A stretch of DNA of 64,000 bases from Edaphobacter sp. 12200R-103 (GTDB lineage Bacteria; Acidobacteriota; Terriglobia; Terriglobales; Acidobacteriaceae), in the NCBI RefSeq assembly GCF_010093025.1, contig NZ_CP048114.1:496001-560000 (forward strand), written 5' to 3'. Shown here piece by piece: positions 36,193-45,280 of the stretch (position 1 is the first letter of the stretch; each line of letters opens with the position of its first letter). The translations under genes and the position numbers were made by a program. The notes under the pieces are model-generated. The model was not told where the DNA came from. It did not search any database and saw only the letters and a list, made by a program, of their open reading frames with translations.

Positions 36193-36947
36193 GCGCTATT
36201 CTTGGGACACAAACGGTGGGCACTGGGCGTTCGGCGTACTTCCCGCGGCCTCGGCTTGTGGAACGCAAGCGACTGACGGTGCAGCCGGACGGCAACTCCC
36301 GGCTGGTATACCTGACCGACCCAGAGGGACTGGCTGTTGAAAGTTATCGTCTATTGCGACGGCGTCTTTGCACACTGCATCCGGAAGGGGGCGTGGTATT
36401 GATGACGAGCCCAGCTCCAGGGGAGGGCAAGACTCTGACTTCGATGAACTTGGCTTGGGCGTTGGCGGAGGCGAACCATGCGACATGCCTGCTCGACCTG
36501 GACTTCCGTGCTCCTGGAATGTCGCGTGTACTGGACTACGGTTTCGATGAGGGTGGCGTGGTAGAGGTTCTTGAGGGAGAAGTGGGATTCGATGACGCCT
36601 TGCGCCAACTCGGCGATCATCCATTGGATGCGCTAGGGATCAAGAGACGGCTTTCGTCGCCCGGGCACCTGTTCCAATCTACGGCTATGAATCGAATGAT
36701 TGCTTCACTACGCACGATGTACAAGTGGACGGTACTGGACTTTGCCCCGGTGATCCCCATGGCAGACGTTTCGGAGATGCTGCCTTACGTGGACGGGGCC
36801 ATTCTGGTGGTGCGGGCGGGAAAGACCGAGAAAAGCATGCTGGAGCCAGCGATGAATGCGATCGGGACAAAGCTGTGGGGTGTGGTGGTCAATGACTGTA
36901 CGATCAACGGAAGCGCGTACTACGGCGATTACGGTAAGAGGCGATAG
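36189..36947 (+). CDS. BY-kinase-like / CpsD-type ATPase of the polysaccharide operon
   Basis: A 252-residue protein started at ATG 36189, whose ATGA overlap with the Wzz gene decides the start over a longer frame from 36102. Walker A is PAPGEGKT, Walker A' is LLDLDFRAPG and the Walker B-like strand is VLDFAPVIP, where most BY-kinases have a DTPP-type motif. The C-terminus ends YYGDYGKRR, giving only three tyrosines rather than a long Tyr cluster. Such proteins autophosphorylate and cycle with the Wzz partner to control polymer export. The short tail and changed Walker B leave open whether it is a kinase or only an ATPase regulator. Confidence 0.85.
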   Translation: MSAILGTQTVGTGRSAYFPRPRLVERKRLTVQPDGNSRLVYLTDPEGLAVESYRLLRRRLCTLHPEGGVVLMTSPAPGEGKTLTSMNLAWALAEANHATCLLDLDFRAPGMSRVLDYGFDEGGVVEVLEGEVGFDDALRQLGDHPLDALGIKRRLSSPGHLFQSTAMNRMIASLRTMYKWTVLDFAPVIPMADVSEMLPYVDGAILVVRAGKTEKSMLEPAMNAIGTKLWGVVVNDCTINGSAYYGDYGKRR

Positions 36948-36948
36948 C

Positions 36949-36964
36949 TGGCAGTACGTATGCA
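36949..36964 (+). promoter_or_regulatory. Possible sigma-54-type promoter
   Basis: TGGCAG-TACGT-ATGCA keeps GG-N10-GC and five of six -24 positions; the -12 box is ATGCA rather than TTGCA. It starts three bases after the kinase stop. No gene lies close downstream, so it would give a long leader or a non-coding transcript if active. Confidence 0.3.
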
Positions 36965-37227
36965 AACTTCTGAAGGCGTGCATAGTGTTTGCAAAGAGTT
37001 GTCAGAGCTGATGCGATCTCAGTTGAGTTGCACGATTGTGCATGATGGCGACCGGTTTGCTGCTTGCATGAGTTGTGGGTGGCGACCACGCGATGAAGTT
37101 ACCTATCTATTGAAGTATTTAGACTTGGGGGGCGTGCGCGATGACCGCTGAGAGCGTCGGCTCCTGGAGAAGGTACATCGGCTTCGCCAACTAAAGTCTC
37201 ACGATCGCCTCGGTTATTCTTCTACGC

Positions 37228-37243
37228 TGGCATTTCAATTGCT
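37228..37243 (+). promoter_or_regulatory. Sigma-54 promoter for the sugar transferase gene
   Basis: TGGCAT-TTCAA-TTGCT matches the -24/-12 consensus except for T instead of C at the last -24 position. Predicted transcription start is near 37254, leaving a leader of about 190 bases before ATG 37444. A TTGCAC...GTGCA inverted repeat lies about 190 bases upstream. Confidence 0.7.
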
Positions 37244-37443
37244 AATCGTTTCAATAGTTAATAGGGGCAGTGCGAAGGCCGACAGGACGGTTCGGTGAAG
37301 GAGCAGGATAAATCGTCCCGGAAACCTATGGACGGGGGCATGAGTCGGACCGGCATGAGTCGGGGATGCCTTCTTTCCTTGTAACTGAGAGTGAATTTAT
37401 TCAAAAGCCGTCTGGCCGCAGACGGCGTGCAAGGACGATATCG

Positions 37444-38607
37444 ATGTCTACTCAAAAATCCGATCTGCTCGCCTGGAGTCAGGAAGCCGAGTACGATACG
37501 CGCACGGATATTACGTTCGACCTGGAACAGGAATCTGTTATCTCGGAGGCGGCATTTCTCCGGATGCTGCGGTTGGAAAGGCGTCGAACGGAGCGTTCGG
37601 AGCGGTCGTTCATGCTTGTGCTGGTGCATTGCGGTGAGTTCAGCACAAAGGCGGAACGGATCCTCCTTGAGGATGTAGTTGTCGCGCTGACCGGAGCAAC
37701 GCGGGAGACGGATTTGCTCGGGTGGTATGAGACCGGGTCAACGCTGGGTCTTCTGATGACGGAGATCGGCGAACCGAATACAACGACAGTCGAAAAGATT
37801 ACGCATAAGATCCGCCACGCGGTCGAACGTGAAATTGTTGCCGAGGAATATCGTAAGTTGACATTTCAGTTTCGTCTCTTTCCCCAGGACGTACAAACGG
37901 GAATTGGGGAGGATGGCCAACATGTCCACTATCCAGATATCTTCCGGCCATCTATGCGGCGGGTGGGCGGGGGAACGAACGGAAGATTCGGCCGATTTCT
38001 GAAGCGCGGGATGGACCTTGTGGGTAGCCTCTTTGCGCTGATGGTCTTCATGCCGCTCTGCGTGACGATCGCAGTGATCGTAAAGCTCACCTCGAAAGGG
38101 CCTGTTCTGTTTTGCCAAAAGAGGATGGGGCAATACGGGAGGGAATTCAACTTCTACAAGTTCCGCACAATGTACACGGGGAATGACCCGCGTATTCATC
38201 AGGAGTATGTCTCTCGTCTGATTTCTGGGGATCTTGGGAAGTCGGAAGGCGTCTTCAAGATGACAAATGATCCCAGGATCACTCCGATCGGTCGATTTTT
38301 AAGGAAGAGCAGCCTGGATGAATTGCCTCAGTTCTTCAATGTGCTGAAAGGCGATATGTCGTTGGTCGGTCCTCGTCCGCCCCTCATGTACGAGTTTGAA
38401 CGCTACCAGACATGGCATCGGCGGCGGGTGTTTGAGATTAAGCCGGGTCTGACTGGTCTGTGGCAGGTAACGGGGCGCTCGCGTACGACGTTCGATGAAA
38501 TGGTGAGGATGGACCTTCGCTATGCGGTGGAGCGTTCGTTCTGGTTTGACGTCAAGATTCTTCTGCGGACCCCGGCTGCGATGTTCTCTGGACGCGGGGC
38601 CTGCTGA
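37444..38607 (+). CDS. Initiating sugar transferase with degenerate GGDEF-like N-terminal domain
   Basis: A 387-residue protein started at ATG 37444, with AAGGA eight bases upstream. The C-terminal ~200 residues are a bacterial sugar transferase (polyprenyl-phosphate hexose-1-phosphate transferase): one membrane hairpin (MDLVGSLFALMVFMPLCVTI), then FYKFRTMY, LDELPQFFNVLKGDMSLVGPRP and PGLTGLWQVTGRS. It would load the first sugar on undecaprenyl phosphate. The N-terminal ~160 residues (FLRMLRLERRRTERSERSF, then ETDLLGWYETGSTLGLLM) follow the sequence rhythm of a diguanylate-cyclase fold, but the GGDEF loop reads WYETG, so it should be catalytically dead. It lacks the usual multi-helix N-terminus of WbaP/WcaJ. 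Confidence 0.85.
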   Translation: MSTQKSDLLAWSQEAEYDTRTDITFDLEQESVISEAAFLRMLRLERRRTERSERSFMLVLVHCGEFSTKAERILLEDVVVALTGATRETDLLGWYETGSTLGLLMTEIGEPNTTTVEKITHKIRHAVEREIVAEEYRKLTFQFRLFPQDVQTGIGEDGQHVHYPDIFRPSMRRVGGGTNGRFGRFLKRGMDLVGSLFALMVFMPLCVTIAVIVKLTSKGPVLFCQKRMGQYGREFNFYKFRTMYTGNDPRIHQEYVSRLISGDLGKSEGVFKMTNDPRITPIGRFLRKSSLDELPQFFNVLKGDMSLVGPRPPLMYEFERYQTWHRRRVFEIKPGLTGLWQVTGRSRTTFDEMVRMDLRYAVERSFWFDVKILLRTPAAMFSGRGAC

Positions 38608-38793
38608 ATGGAGACAGTAGCGACAGATGAAAGCGGTGCGTGCAGGCTAGGACGTTGGAGAAGAGAACACGGAGAGGCCAGATTCTGAAGCCGTCGTCGC
38701 TACTCGTACGACTTTCGAGGATGTGCCCGTCAACTTGGCGAAGGGAAGGTTGTGGGCGTCGGCGCCGCTGCAGCCCCTCTTCGGGGGAATTGC

Positions 38794-39741
38794 ATGGATT
38801 TATCGATCATCATCGTTAACTGGAACTCGAAGGCGTATCTGAGGTTGTGTCTTGCCAGCCTGAGAGAGCATGTAAAAGACGTGCGCTACGAGGTGATCGT
38901 GATTGACAATGCTTCTTTCGACGGCGCATCGGAGATGGTAGCGAGCGAATTTCCCGATGTGGTGTTCCTCCAATCTGCCGAGAACTTAGGTTTCGCGCGG
39001 GCGAACAATCTGGCGTTTGCGCAAAGTTGTGCGCAGCACGTGCTCTTTCTGAATCCGGACACAGAGATCAGAGGGAGTGCGGTTTCGGCGTTGATGCAGG
39101 CTCTCGATACGCTGCCGGATGCCGGGATCGTCGGCGCGCGCCTGCTAAACACCGACGGTTCGCTGCAGACGACATGCATTACGGCGCTGCCGTCGATCGT
39201 GAACCAGGCGCTTGCGTCGAACCTTCTGCGGCGGCGTTTTCCTCGACTGCGGCTTTGGGGAATGGGGCCGCTGTACAACACAGAGGCGATGGCCGCTGAA
39301 GTAGAGGCGATCGCCGGGGCGTGCATGATGGCGAAGCGTGAGCTGATCGAGAGGGTCGACTGCTTTACGACGGAGTTCTTCATGTACTCAGAGGATATGG
39401 ACCTCTGCATTAAGGCGCGCAAAGCAGGGTCGCGGATTTACTACGTTCCGGACGCAGTGATTGTGCATCACGGAGGCAGGAGCAGTGACACGCATGAGGA
39501 CAGCAACTTTAGTTCGGTGATGCAATGCGAGTCACTGGTCAAGTTCTTTCAGAGGCACCGGGGCGCAAACTACGCGCGTATGTATCGCGTGACTACTGCG
39601 GTGATGTCGGCAAGCAGGATGGCTTTGATCGTGCCCCTGTTTCCGGTGACTGTGATGCTGAAAGGGTATCGGAGATGGTCCAGGATGGCGGGCAAGTGGT
39701 CGGCGATCCTGATGTGGTCGCTTGGTTTCAGTGAACGGTAG
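38794..39741 (+). CDS. Family 2 glycosyltransferase (rhamnosyltransferase-like)
   Basis: A 315-residue GT-A enzyme started at ATG 38794, after a GGGGG stretch; a longer frame from 38752 adds only a low-complexity Ala/Gly stretch. Visible motifs are the N-terminal SIIIVNWNS, the nucleotide-sugar region IDNASFDGA, and the metal-binding region FLNPDTEI (DxE/D type) near residue 88. EDMDLCIKARKAG is typical of WbbL-like rhamnosyltransferases. A basic C-terminal hydrophobic segment may bind the membrane. It lies between the initiating transferase and the polymerase and would add a sugar to the lipid-linked repeat unit. Donor and linkage are unknown. Confidence 0.85.
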   Translation: MDLSIIIVNWNSKAYLRLCLASLREHVKDVRYEVIVIDNASFDGASEMVASEFPDVVFLQSAENLGFARANNLAFAQSCAQHVLFLNPDTEIRGSAVSALMQALDTLPDAGIVGARLLNTDGSLQTTCITALPSIVNQALASNLLRRRFPRLRLWGMGPLYNTEAMAAEVEAIAGACMMAKRELIERVDCFTTEFFMYSEDMDLCIKARKAGSRIYYVPDAVIVHHGGRSSDTHEDSNFSSVMQCESLVKFFQRHRGANYARMYRVTTAVMSASRMALIVPLFPVTVMLKGYRRWSRMAGKWSAILMWSLGFSER

Positions 39742-39754
39742 AGGGTAGGCGACG

Positions 39755-41188
39755 ATGGCATTTATAGCATGCTTGCAGATCGGAATTGCGTTTGCGCTGT
39801 GGCGTGCTGGGCGCCGGAGGCTCGAGGACGCACTGCCATTGTTCTGCTTTTTCATTGTGCTGATGCCATTGGAGTCGAAGCTGGTTATCCCGGGGCTGTT
39901 TGATGTCAACACCATGCGCGTCTCTTTGATGACGATGACGTGGATGTTCTTCTCGAAGCCAAGACGAAATCACGGGCCGAAGTTGCCACTTGCTCCATTG
40001 ATGGCGGCGCATGTCATGTGGGCGCTTTTGTCGACGGCGTACTCGCTGTCGTTTGTCGTGAGCATCAAGCAGTTGTTATCGCAGGTTGTGGAGTTTTACC
40101 TGATGTACTACATCCTTGCGAAGACGTTGACGAAGATGGAGACCGTGCACCGCATGTTGTATGCGATGTTGCTGGCGATGGGCCTCTGCTGCGTCTTCTC
40201 AACCCTCGAGGTCTTTGCGTCGTGGAGCGTGCTGCGTATCTTTCCGGCGAGCAACTGGATTACGTACAACGGTGGGCTGGACCCGCTCTATACCGAACTT
40301 GGGCGGGGGCTGCGTGTGCGAGGGACGTTTCCGCACCCGATCCTGTTTGGTGATGCTCTGGCGATCAGCATTGTGCTGTGTCTTTATCTACTGGGATTCT
40401 GGGCGCGAGGGCGACAGCGAGTGGTGCTGTGGTCGATCCTGATGCTGATGTTCTGGTCAATCTATAAGACACAGAGCCGCGGGCCGTGGCTGGCGACGGT
40501 GGTTTGTTGCATGCTGATGTTCTTCATGGTGAAAAAGGCGGTGCGGCGTTATCTGCTGACCGCGGCTGCGATGGCGCTGATTGTGCTGGTAGTGCGGCCG
40601 GGGGTGTGGCAATCGATCGATGCGCTGTACCAGGCAACGACAGATCCGACTCAACCGGTGGGCACATCATATCTATATCGTCACGCGCTGATGGAATCGA
40701 TCGAGCAGTCGGTGGCAAAGGAGCCAGCGCGTGTGCTTCTGGGATACGGTCTGGGAACGTTTCGCGTGCTTGGGCTTGAGGTAGATTTTCTCGGACAGAA
40801 GAAGATCTGGTACACCTGCGACAACAACTGGGCTGCGTTCCTCTACGAGACCGGGTACGTTGGATTGATCCTGATCATGCTTCTGTTGTTCTGGCCGATG
40901 TTTCTCGCGCTGCGGAATTATTGGATATTAGGGCCGCCGGAGGGGACACTTAGCGGAGTTCTGTTTATTACGATGGCCGGGTTCTACTTTCTCCTGATCA
41001 GTGTTGCAGCGTACAGTTGGGGGCAGCAGGGCTACATGAACTGGATACTGATCTCGATCTCGGTGAGCCTTCCGCGGATACGCGCCCTTAGATTGTGGGC
41101 GGCCAAAAAGCGGCGGCTAGAGTCGGAGGCGCGACAGTCGTTTGAGATCGGATCAGAGCGGGAAATGCCGGTACCAGTTATTGTTTGA
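39755..41188 (+). CDS. O-antigen polymerase/ligase family protein (Wzy-like)
   Basis: A 477-residue integral membrane protein with about 11-12 hydrophobic helices. The Wzy_C/WaaL-type loop is visible as RVRGTFPHPILFG near residues 188-200 and EPARVLLGYGLGTFR near 325-340, both conserved in the O-antigen ligase superfamily. It lies 13 bases after the GT2 gene. In a locus with Wzx, Wza, Wzz and BY-kinase homologues, a polymerase (Wzy) role is more likely than lipid-A ligation. The downstream gene is convergent and no strong hairpin is seen between them. Confidence 0.85.
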   Translation: MAFIACLQIGIAFALWRAGRRRLEDALPLFCFFIVLMPLESKLVIPGLFDVNTMRVSLMTMTWMFFSKPRRNHGPKLPLAPLMAAHVMWALLSTAYSLSFVVSIKQLLSQVVEFYLMYYILAKTLTKMETVHRMLYAMLLAMGLCCVFSTLEVFASWSVLRIFPASNWITYNGGLDPLYTELGRGLRVRGTFPHPILFGDALAISIVLCLYLLGFWARGRQRVVLWSILMLMFWSIYKTQSRGPWLATVVCCMLMFFMVKKAVRRYLLTAAAMALIVLVVRPGVWQSIDALYQATTDPTQPVGTSYLYRHALMESIEQSVAKEPARVLLGYGLGTFRVLGLEVDFLGQKKIWYTCDNNWAAFLYETGYVGLILIMLLLFWPMFLALRNYWILGPPEGTLSGVLFITMAGFYFLLISVAAYSWGQQGYMNWILISISVSLPRIRALRLWAAKKRRLESEARQSFEIGSEREMPVPVIV

Positions 41189-41199
41189 AAGCGCCGTTT

Positions 41200-42456
41200 T
41201 CAGGAGCGAGCGACCGCAGGCTTCAGCGATGATTCGGATGGAGTGGTGAGCGCACGGCGAAAGGCCTGATCGACGGCGTTGCCGGCGTCGTCCCATGAGG
41301 TGCCGTGAACACTGGCGGCAGCGCGTTGCGAGAGCGCGTCGAAGTGGGGATTGATAACGATGGACGCGAGTGCATCAGCGAGAGCCTGCGGGTGCGGTGC
41401 GGCGTAGTGGACGCATGAGTTGTCGAGAACAATGCGGTTCTGCTCCGCGTCGTTAACGACTGGAATGCAACCGGCGGCTAGCATCTCGTGGGGAACAAGT
41501 GAGACATTGGTAAGCGAGAGAGAGAGACCCGCGCTGCACTGGTTATAAATGATATTAAGGTGCTGTGGCGTAATGTGGCCGTGGTCAATGAAACGAAAGG
41601 GTAGCTTTCCGACCCTTTCTCCGTAAAAGTGGATCTCAATCTCCGGATGGCGTGCAGCAAACAGTTCGAGGGCCATGATGCCGAGCTCAAAGCCGCGACG
41701 GGTAGCTTCGCGGCGAGCATAAAAGACGATACCGGAACGGCGTGAGGTATTGGTGCGTTGGTAAATGGAGGTATCGCAACCGAAGTCAAAGGAGTCAGCG
41801 GGCATCTGGAACTCGGTTGAGAGCTTGTGCGCGAGCCAGCGTCCTGCAGTGATGGCGTGGAAGCCCATGCGGTAAGTATTTTCAGCGAGAAGACTGATGG
41901 CGCCAGTGGGAAAGAAGAGGGGCTCGTAGTCTTGAACGAAGTAGAAGCGTTTTCCGCTGCAGCGCGCATTGAAGACGGGGTACGCGGTGGACCATGCAGT
42001 GGCGACCACAGCATGAGCGTCTTCCATCTCGCGATCGATGGAGTCGACGATGCCATGAAATCCGTAAAAGCTGCGTACGATGGAGGCGTAGTGCTGGTGG
42101 TCGGCGCGATAGAGATTATAGAAGTAAATCCGGTTAGTATAACCGTGGGCCTCAAGGTAACGGATGATACGGAAGATGGTGGTGTGTCCGCCGGAGCCGG
42201 GGCCTGCGGGAACCATGACCCAGTTGATGATCGGCCGCTGTCCGGGTGCGAGATGGAGAAAAGGATAGTGCGGCGGATGCGCGAGGTCTGCGGCGAGGAC
42301 GTCTTTGCGTCCGACGGGGAGCGGGAAGTCCTTGGGAAGAAGGGACTCGGCGAGCTTTCTGCGGACGCGGTCGAGGATGGCTTCCGCGTTGTTTTCGAGC
42401 AGCAGAGCGCGGAGCTGGCGTCCGCGGTATTGGAGTTGGCGCAGTGCTCTGGACAT
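41200..42456 (-). CDS. Glycosyltransferase (GT4, WsaF-like)
   Basis: A 418-residue protein. The central part resembles WsaF-type rhamnosyltransferases: INWVMVPAGPGSGGHTTIFR near the start of the N-terminal Rossmann domain, then YFVQDYEPLFFP and FDFGCDTSIYQ. The C-terminal GT-B donor domain ends in SLTNVSLVPHEMLAAGCIPV, with the conserved Glu of the E-x7-E type motif. Two bases separate it from the upstream GT2 gene, so the two are co-transcribed. Linkage and sugar are unknown. Confidence 0.8.
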   Translation of the reverse strand: MSRALRQLQYRGRQLRALLLENNAEAILDRVRRKLAESLLPKDFPLPVGRKDVLAADLAHPPHYPFLHLAPGQRPIINWVMVPAGPGSGGHTTIFRIIRYLEAHGYTNRIYFYNLYRADHQHYASIVRSFYGFHGIVDSIDREMEDAHAVVATAWSTAYPVFNARCSGKRFYFVQDYEPLFFPTGAISLLAENTYRMGFHAITAGRWLAHKLSTEFQMPADSFDFGCDTSIYQRTNTSRRSGIVFYARREATRRGFELGIMALELFAARHPEIEIHFYGERVGKLPFRFIDHGHITPQHLNIIYNQCSAGLSLSLTNVSLVPHEMLAAGCIPVVNDAEQNRIVLDNSCVHYAAPHPQALADALASIVINPHFDALSQRAAASVHGTSWDDAGNAVDQAFRRALTTPSESSLKPAVARS

Positions 42457-42458
42457 CG

Positions 42459-43562
42459 CTAAATTCCCTCTCGGAGCATGCGTGTCCGTTTGATTTTCCG
42501 CTCGATCCAGCGCAACGATGCTGGGATGATGAAGAGCTGAGTGCGATAGCAGAGTGTGGAACCAAGCCGTTTACGTCGTTCGAGCGCTGCGTATTCTGGC
42601 AGGCGGCGATAGTCGGGCCACGCCTGGGTGGCGAAAGTGACAAGCTCTTCGACGTTAGCCTCACTAAGCCGATTGTGATCGTAGGCGCGGCAAGCGTCCC
42701 AGAGCGACTCTCGGGCGAGCGTGCGGTTGACAGTCTGTTGCATCTCGGCGATGCCTGGAAGATGCTGATGGTGCTGAGCGAAGAGGTCGAAGGCTGCCTT
42801 ACGATGAACGATGTCAAGCAGGCTGGTCTTGTATTTTGTTCGCTGCATGCTGGAAGGATGGACGCGGTAGTAGGCCTGAACGTGGTGAAGGTAGGCGATG
42901 TCGGATATGGCTGCAATACGGAGCCACATCTCGAGATCTCCACTATGTGGCAGTTCTTTGCGATAGCCGCCTACAGCCTTGTGCACAGAACCTCTGACAA
43001 CGACCTCTGGTGAGGTAATGACATTGTTTCCCGCTTGTAGGCGCTTGTTAAGCCAGTCGCTGCCGCGGTAACGGGTGAAGCGAGTACCGGGTGGTTCGGC
43101 GGATACCGTGGCAAGTTGGGCTTCGTCGTGAAAGTGGACGGTGCGGCCGTAGACCATACCGACGGAGGGATCGTCTTCCATGACGGAGACGGCACGGGCG
43201 AGTGCACCGGGTGCAAGCATGTCATCGGCAGAGAGCAGCACGACGTAGCTGGACGAAGACCAGTCGAGGATGCCTTCGTTGTAGGTGGCGATGTGTCCTT
43301 TGTTGGTGTCGTGACGCCGGAAGGTAACGGCCTCATGCTGTGTGGCGAGATGTTGACCTACTGCGGCCGAGTCGTCCGGGGAACTGTCGTCGATGATGAG
43401 AATTCGCACGTCCACGCCCAGCTGTGAGAGCACGCTGTTCACGCAACCCGGAAGAAAGTGCCCGTAGTTGTAGCAGGGAATGACAACGTCTACCGTTGGG
43501 AGAGAGCGCGAGACTGGATGTCCCGAATGAATTGGTGCGAGTTCTATCGTTGGTTGTGTCAT
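42459..43562 (-). CDS. Family 2 glycosyltransferase
   Basis: A 367-residue GT-A protein. The N-terminal domain has VDVVIPCYNYGHFLPGCVNS, the IIDDSSPDDSA nucleotide-binding region and LLSADDMLAPGA (DxD-like metal site), all standard for GT2. The C-terminal ~110 residues are helical and basic. It begins a two-gene minus-strand unit with the GT4 gene. A CAGTTGC...GCAAACTG near-palindrome lies about 30 bases upstream of its start (43594-43612), which may be an operator. Substrate unknown. Confidence 0.88.
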   Translation of the reverse strand: MTQPTIELAPIHSGHPVSRSLPTVDVVIPCYNYGHFLPGCVNSVLSQLGVDVRILIIDDSSPDDSAAVGQHLATQHEAVTFRRHDTNKGHIATYNEGILDWSSSSYVVLLSADDMLAPGALARAVSVMEDDPSVGMVYGRTVHFHDEAQLATVSAEPPGTRFTRYRGSDWLNKRLQAGNNVITSPEVVVRGSVHKAVGGYRKELPHSGDLEMWLRIAAISDIAYLHHVQAYYRVHPSSMQRTKYKTSLLDIVHRKAAFDLFAQHHQHLPGIAEMQQTVNRTLARESLWDACRAYDHNRLSEANVEELVTFATQAWPDYRRLPEYAALERRKRLGSTLCYRTQLFIIPASLRWIERKIKRTRMLREGI

Positions 43563-43654
43563 CGTGCGATCTGGGAATCGAGTGAAGGAAGGACAGTTGC
43601 TGATGCAAACTGTCCCCTCCCCGGGTAAGGTCTGAGAGTATTAGCCTTGTAGGG

Positions 43655-45130
43655 CTAGTGGACGACTCCCTTCAGGTTGGTGGGAGCTGCGGGAGCTGTA
43701 GGAGGAGCGGCTCCTCCGGCATACTGATAGGCGCCACGATTCCAAACGCCACTTGAATCTGGTCGGGAATTACCTGCGAAGTCTACGTTGTAGGGAGCTC
43801 CTAGGGTAGCTCCACCGGTCCAGTAAGAGTTCTGACTGGCCAACTGGAAGTTCGCTGATTGCCAATTGACAAACGGATTGGGAGCCCCGGTCGGGATGAC
43901 AATATCGGTTGAGCTGATGCCCGACTTGGGTGTGCCCGAGTTGAGATAGGTATTGTTGCTTTCAGTGAGAGAGCCTCCGCAGGTCTGGAAATCGATCCTG
44001 TCGGAGGGCGTGATGCCATAGAAGAGATTGTTCTTCCATATCCATGTGTCTGGGTTGCCATCACAGTGGGTTCCGAGCGCACCAGCGTAATCGGCGGTGT
44101 AATTAACCACGGTGTTTCCTATGAAGGACCAATTCGTGCATCGGTTTCCTGAGTTGATACAGGAGAAGATTCCGTTGGAGGTGCCTGGGCGATTGCTGCC
44201 GGCGGTACGCCAGAGCGCATTGTTGTAGATATTGATGTTGGTAGACTGACAGCCTGTGAGGCAAACCCAAATGCCTGTGCCCTGGATGTCTTGAATGATG
44301 TTTGAATGGAAGTCGACATTAGAGATATTGACTTCGCTGTACCATAGCTGACCGTGACATGTGGCAGAGGACATGTTCTGGCGAATGTAGCTGTTCTGCA
44401 CGGTGAAGGCAGTGGTCCATGGAACCTTGAAAAAGTCGCAGCCAGTGTCGTGGAAGTACGCGTGATCGACGAGGAAATTGTCGCAAGCTCCACGGCAGCG
44501 AATCTCTTCTTCGGACTGTGCACCATTATTGGCATCGCCACCTCCAAGAATCTCGAAGTAGCGAATGGTCCAGGAGGAAGTACGATGTTGGCCATCGTTG
44601 TTGTTGGCGCCTATATCGAAGTCGCTGTCCTGGCCTTGGCTTGCGGTGATCTTAAGGCCGCAGTCGGAGGCGGAGGTGGCGGCTGTAGGCGCTATGCCAC
44701 AGCCCGTGACAGTGGTTTTTCCGTTGCCATCGAGGATAAGGTAGCCGGGCTGGGGGGTGCTGGTCCCGCCGTAGAACTCACCCCAGTTTGCCTGGCCGGC
44801 GCCCATCGTGCTCGGGTTCCATCCGGAAGAGATGTCGTTAGTGCAGCCGTCTGATGCTCTGCCGTAGTCGTAGGACTGTGCTTTTTTTATGGTGATGGTT
44901 GTAGTGCCTGAGTTTGGCGTGGAGAAGGTGTATTTGCCATAGTCGCCATCGGCAAGATAGTAGACATCGCCACGTGTCAGTGTCCTGGGGAGATTGTTCA
45001 TGCGATTTGCCCAGTTCGATCCTGATCCATCCCCGGCCCCGGTGGGGCCGACGGCATGACAGGCTGCGAGGCTACGACCGGCGATAAAGGTACAAAAGAG
45101 AAAAAGGGCCACTAGGAAACGATTTTGCAT
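43655..45130 (-). CDS. Secreted right-handed beta-helix protein (pectate-lyase-like fold)
   Basis: A 491-residue protein started at ATG 45130, which restores a signal peptide (FLVALFLFCTFIAGRSLAAC); the longer frame from 45250 lacks one. The body has beta-helix rungs with repeated Asn/Gly/Ser-rich turns such as WTIRYFEILGGGD, FLVDHAYFHDTG and INIYNNALWR. The C-terminus has a Pro/Ala-rich tail. Beta-helix proteins in polysaccharide loci are often lyases, hydrolases or epimerases that trim the polymer. No catalytic residues are assigned. A weak GG-N10-GC element lies at about 45214-45229 on the minus strand. Confidence 0.75.
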   Translation of the reverse strand: MQNRFLVALFLFCTFIAGRSLAACHAVGPTGAGDGSGSNWANRMNNLPRTLTRGDVYYLADGDYGKYTFSTPNSGTTTITIKKAQSYDYGRASDGCTNDISSGWNPSTMGAGQANWGEFYGGTSTPQPGYLILDGNGKTTVTGCGIAPTAATSASDCGLKITASQGQDSDFDIGANNNDGQHRTSSWTIRYFEILGGGDANNGAQSEEEIRCRGACDNFLVDHAYFHDTGCDFFKVPWTTAFTVQNSYIRQNMSSATCHGQLWYSEVNISNVDFHSNIIQDIQGTGIWVCLTGCQSTNINIYNNALWRTAGSNRPGTSNGIFSCINSGNRCTNWSFIGNTVVNYTADYAGALGTHCDGNPDTWIWKNNLFYGITPSDRIDFQTCGGSLTESNNTYLNSGTPKSGISSTDIVIPTGAPNPFVNWQSANFQLASQNSYWTGGATLGAPYNVDFAGNSRPDSSGVWNRGAYQYAGGAAPPTAPAAPTNLKGVVH

Positions 45131-45280
45131 GGATGGATTTCTCCTGCGAGCGGCCTCCTTACTGCGAGCATTTGGGAGGAGGATGCCATTCCCGGTGTTT
45201 TGAATATATCGCATGCAGATGACGGGCCTCGTGTGTCGAAAATGGAGCATTTCCCCTGAAAACGCGCGTAATGGGCTAAG

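Larger units (their letters stand above)
36948..37443. other. Regulatory intergenic region before the sugar transferase
   Basis: About 500 bases. It contains TTTGCAAA at 36988-36995, an inverted repeat TGCAC-GATT-GTGCA at 37029-37042, and two sigma-54-type elements (36949 and 37228). An open frame of 63 codons at 36960-37151 has no ribosome site and begins in the -12 box of the first element, so I do not call it a gene. Confidence 0.5.

Noticed and set aside
36960-37151. 63-codon open frame after the kinase gene
   Set aside because: No ribosome-binding site, start lies in the -12 box of a GG-N10-GC element, no recognisable domain; the region is better read as regulatory.
45214-45229. Minus-strand AGGCCC-GTCAT-CTGCA before the beta-helix gene
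   Set aside because: Correct spacing but weak -24 box and no TTGC-type sites upstream; kept only as a remark in that gene's entry.
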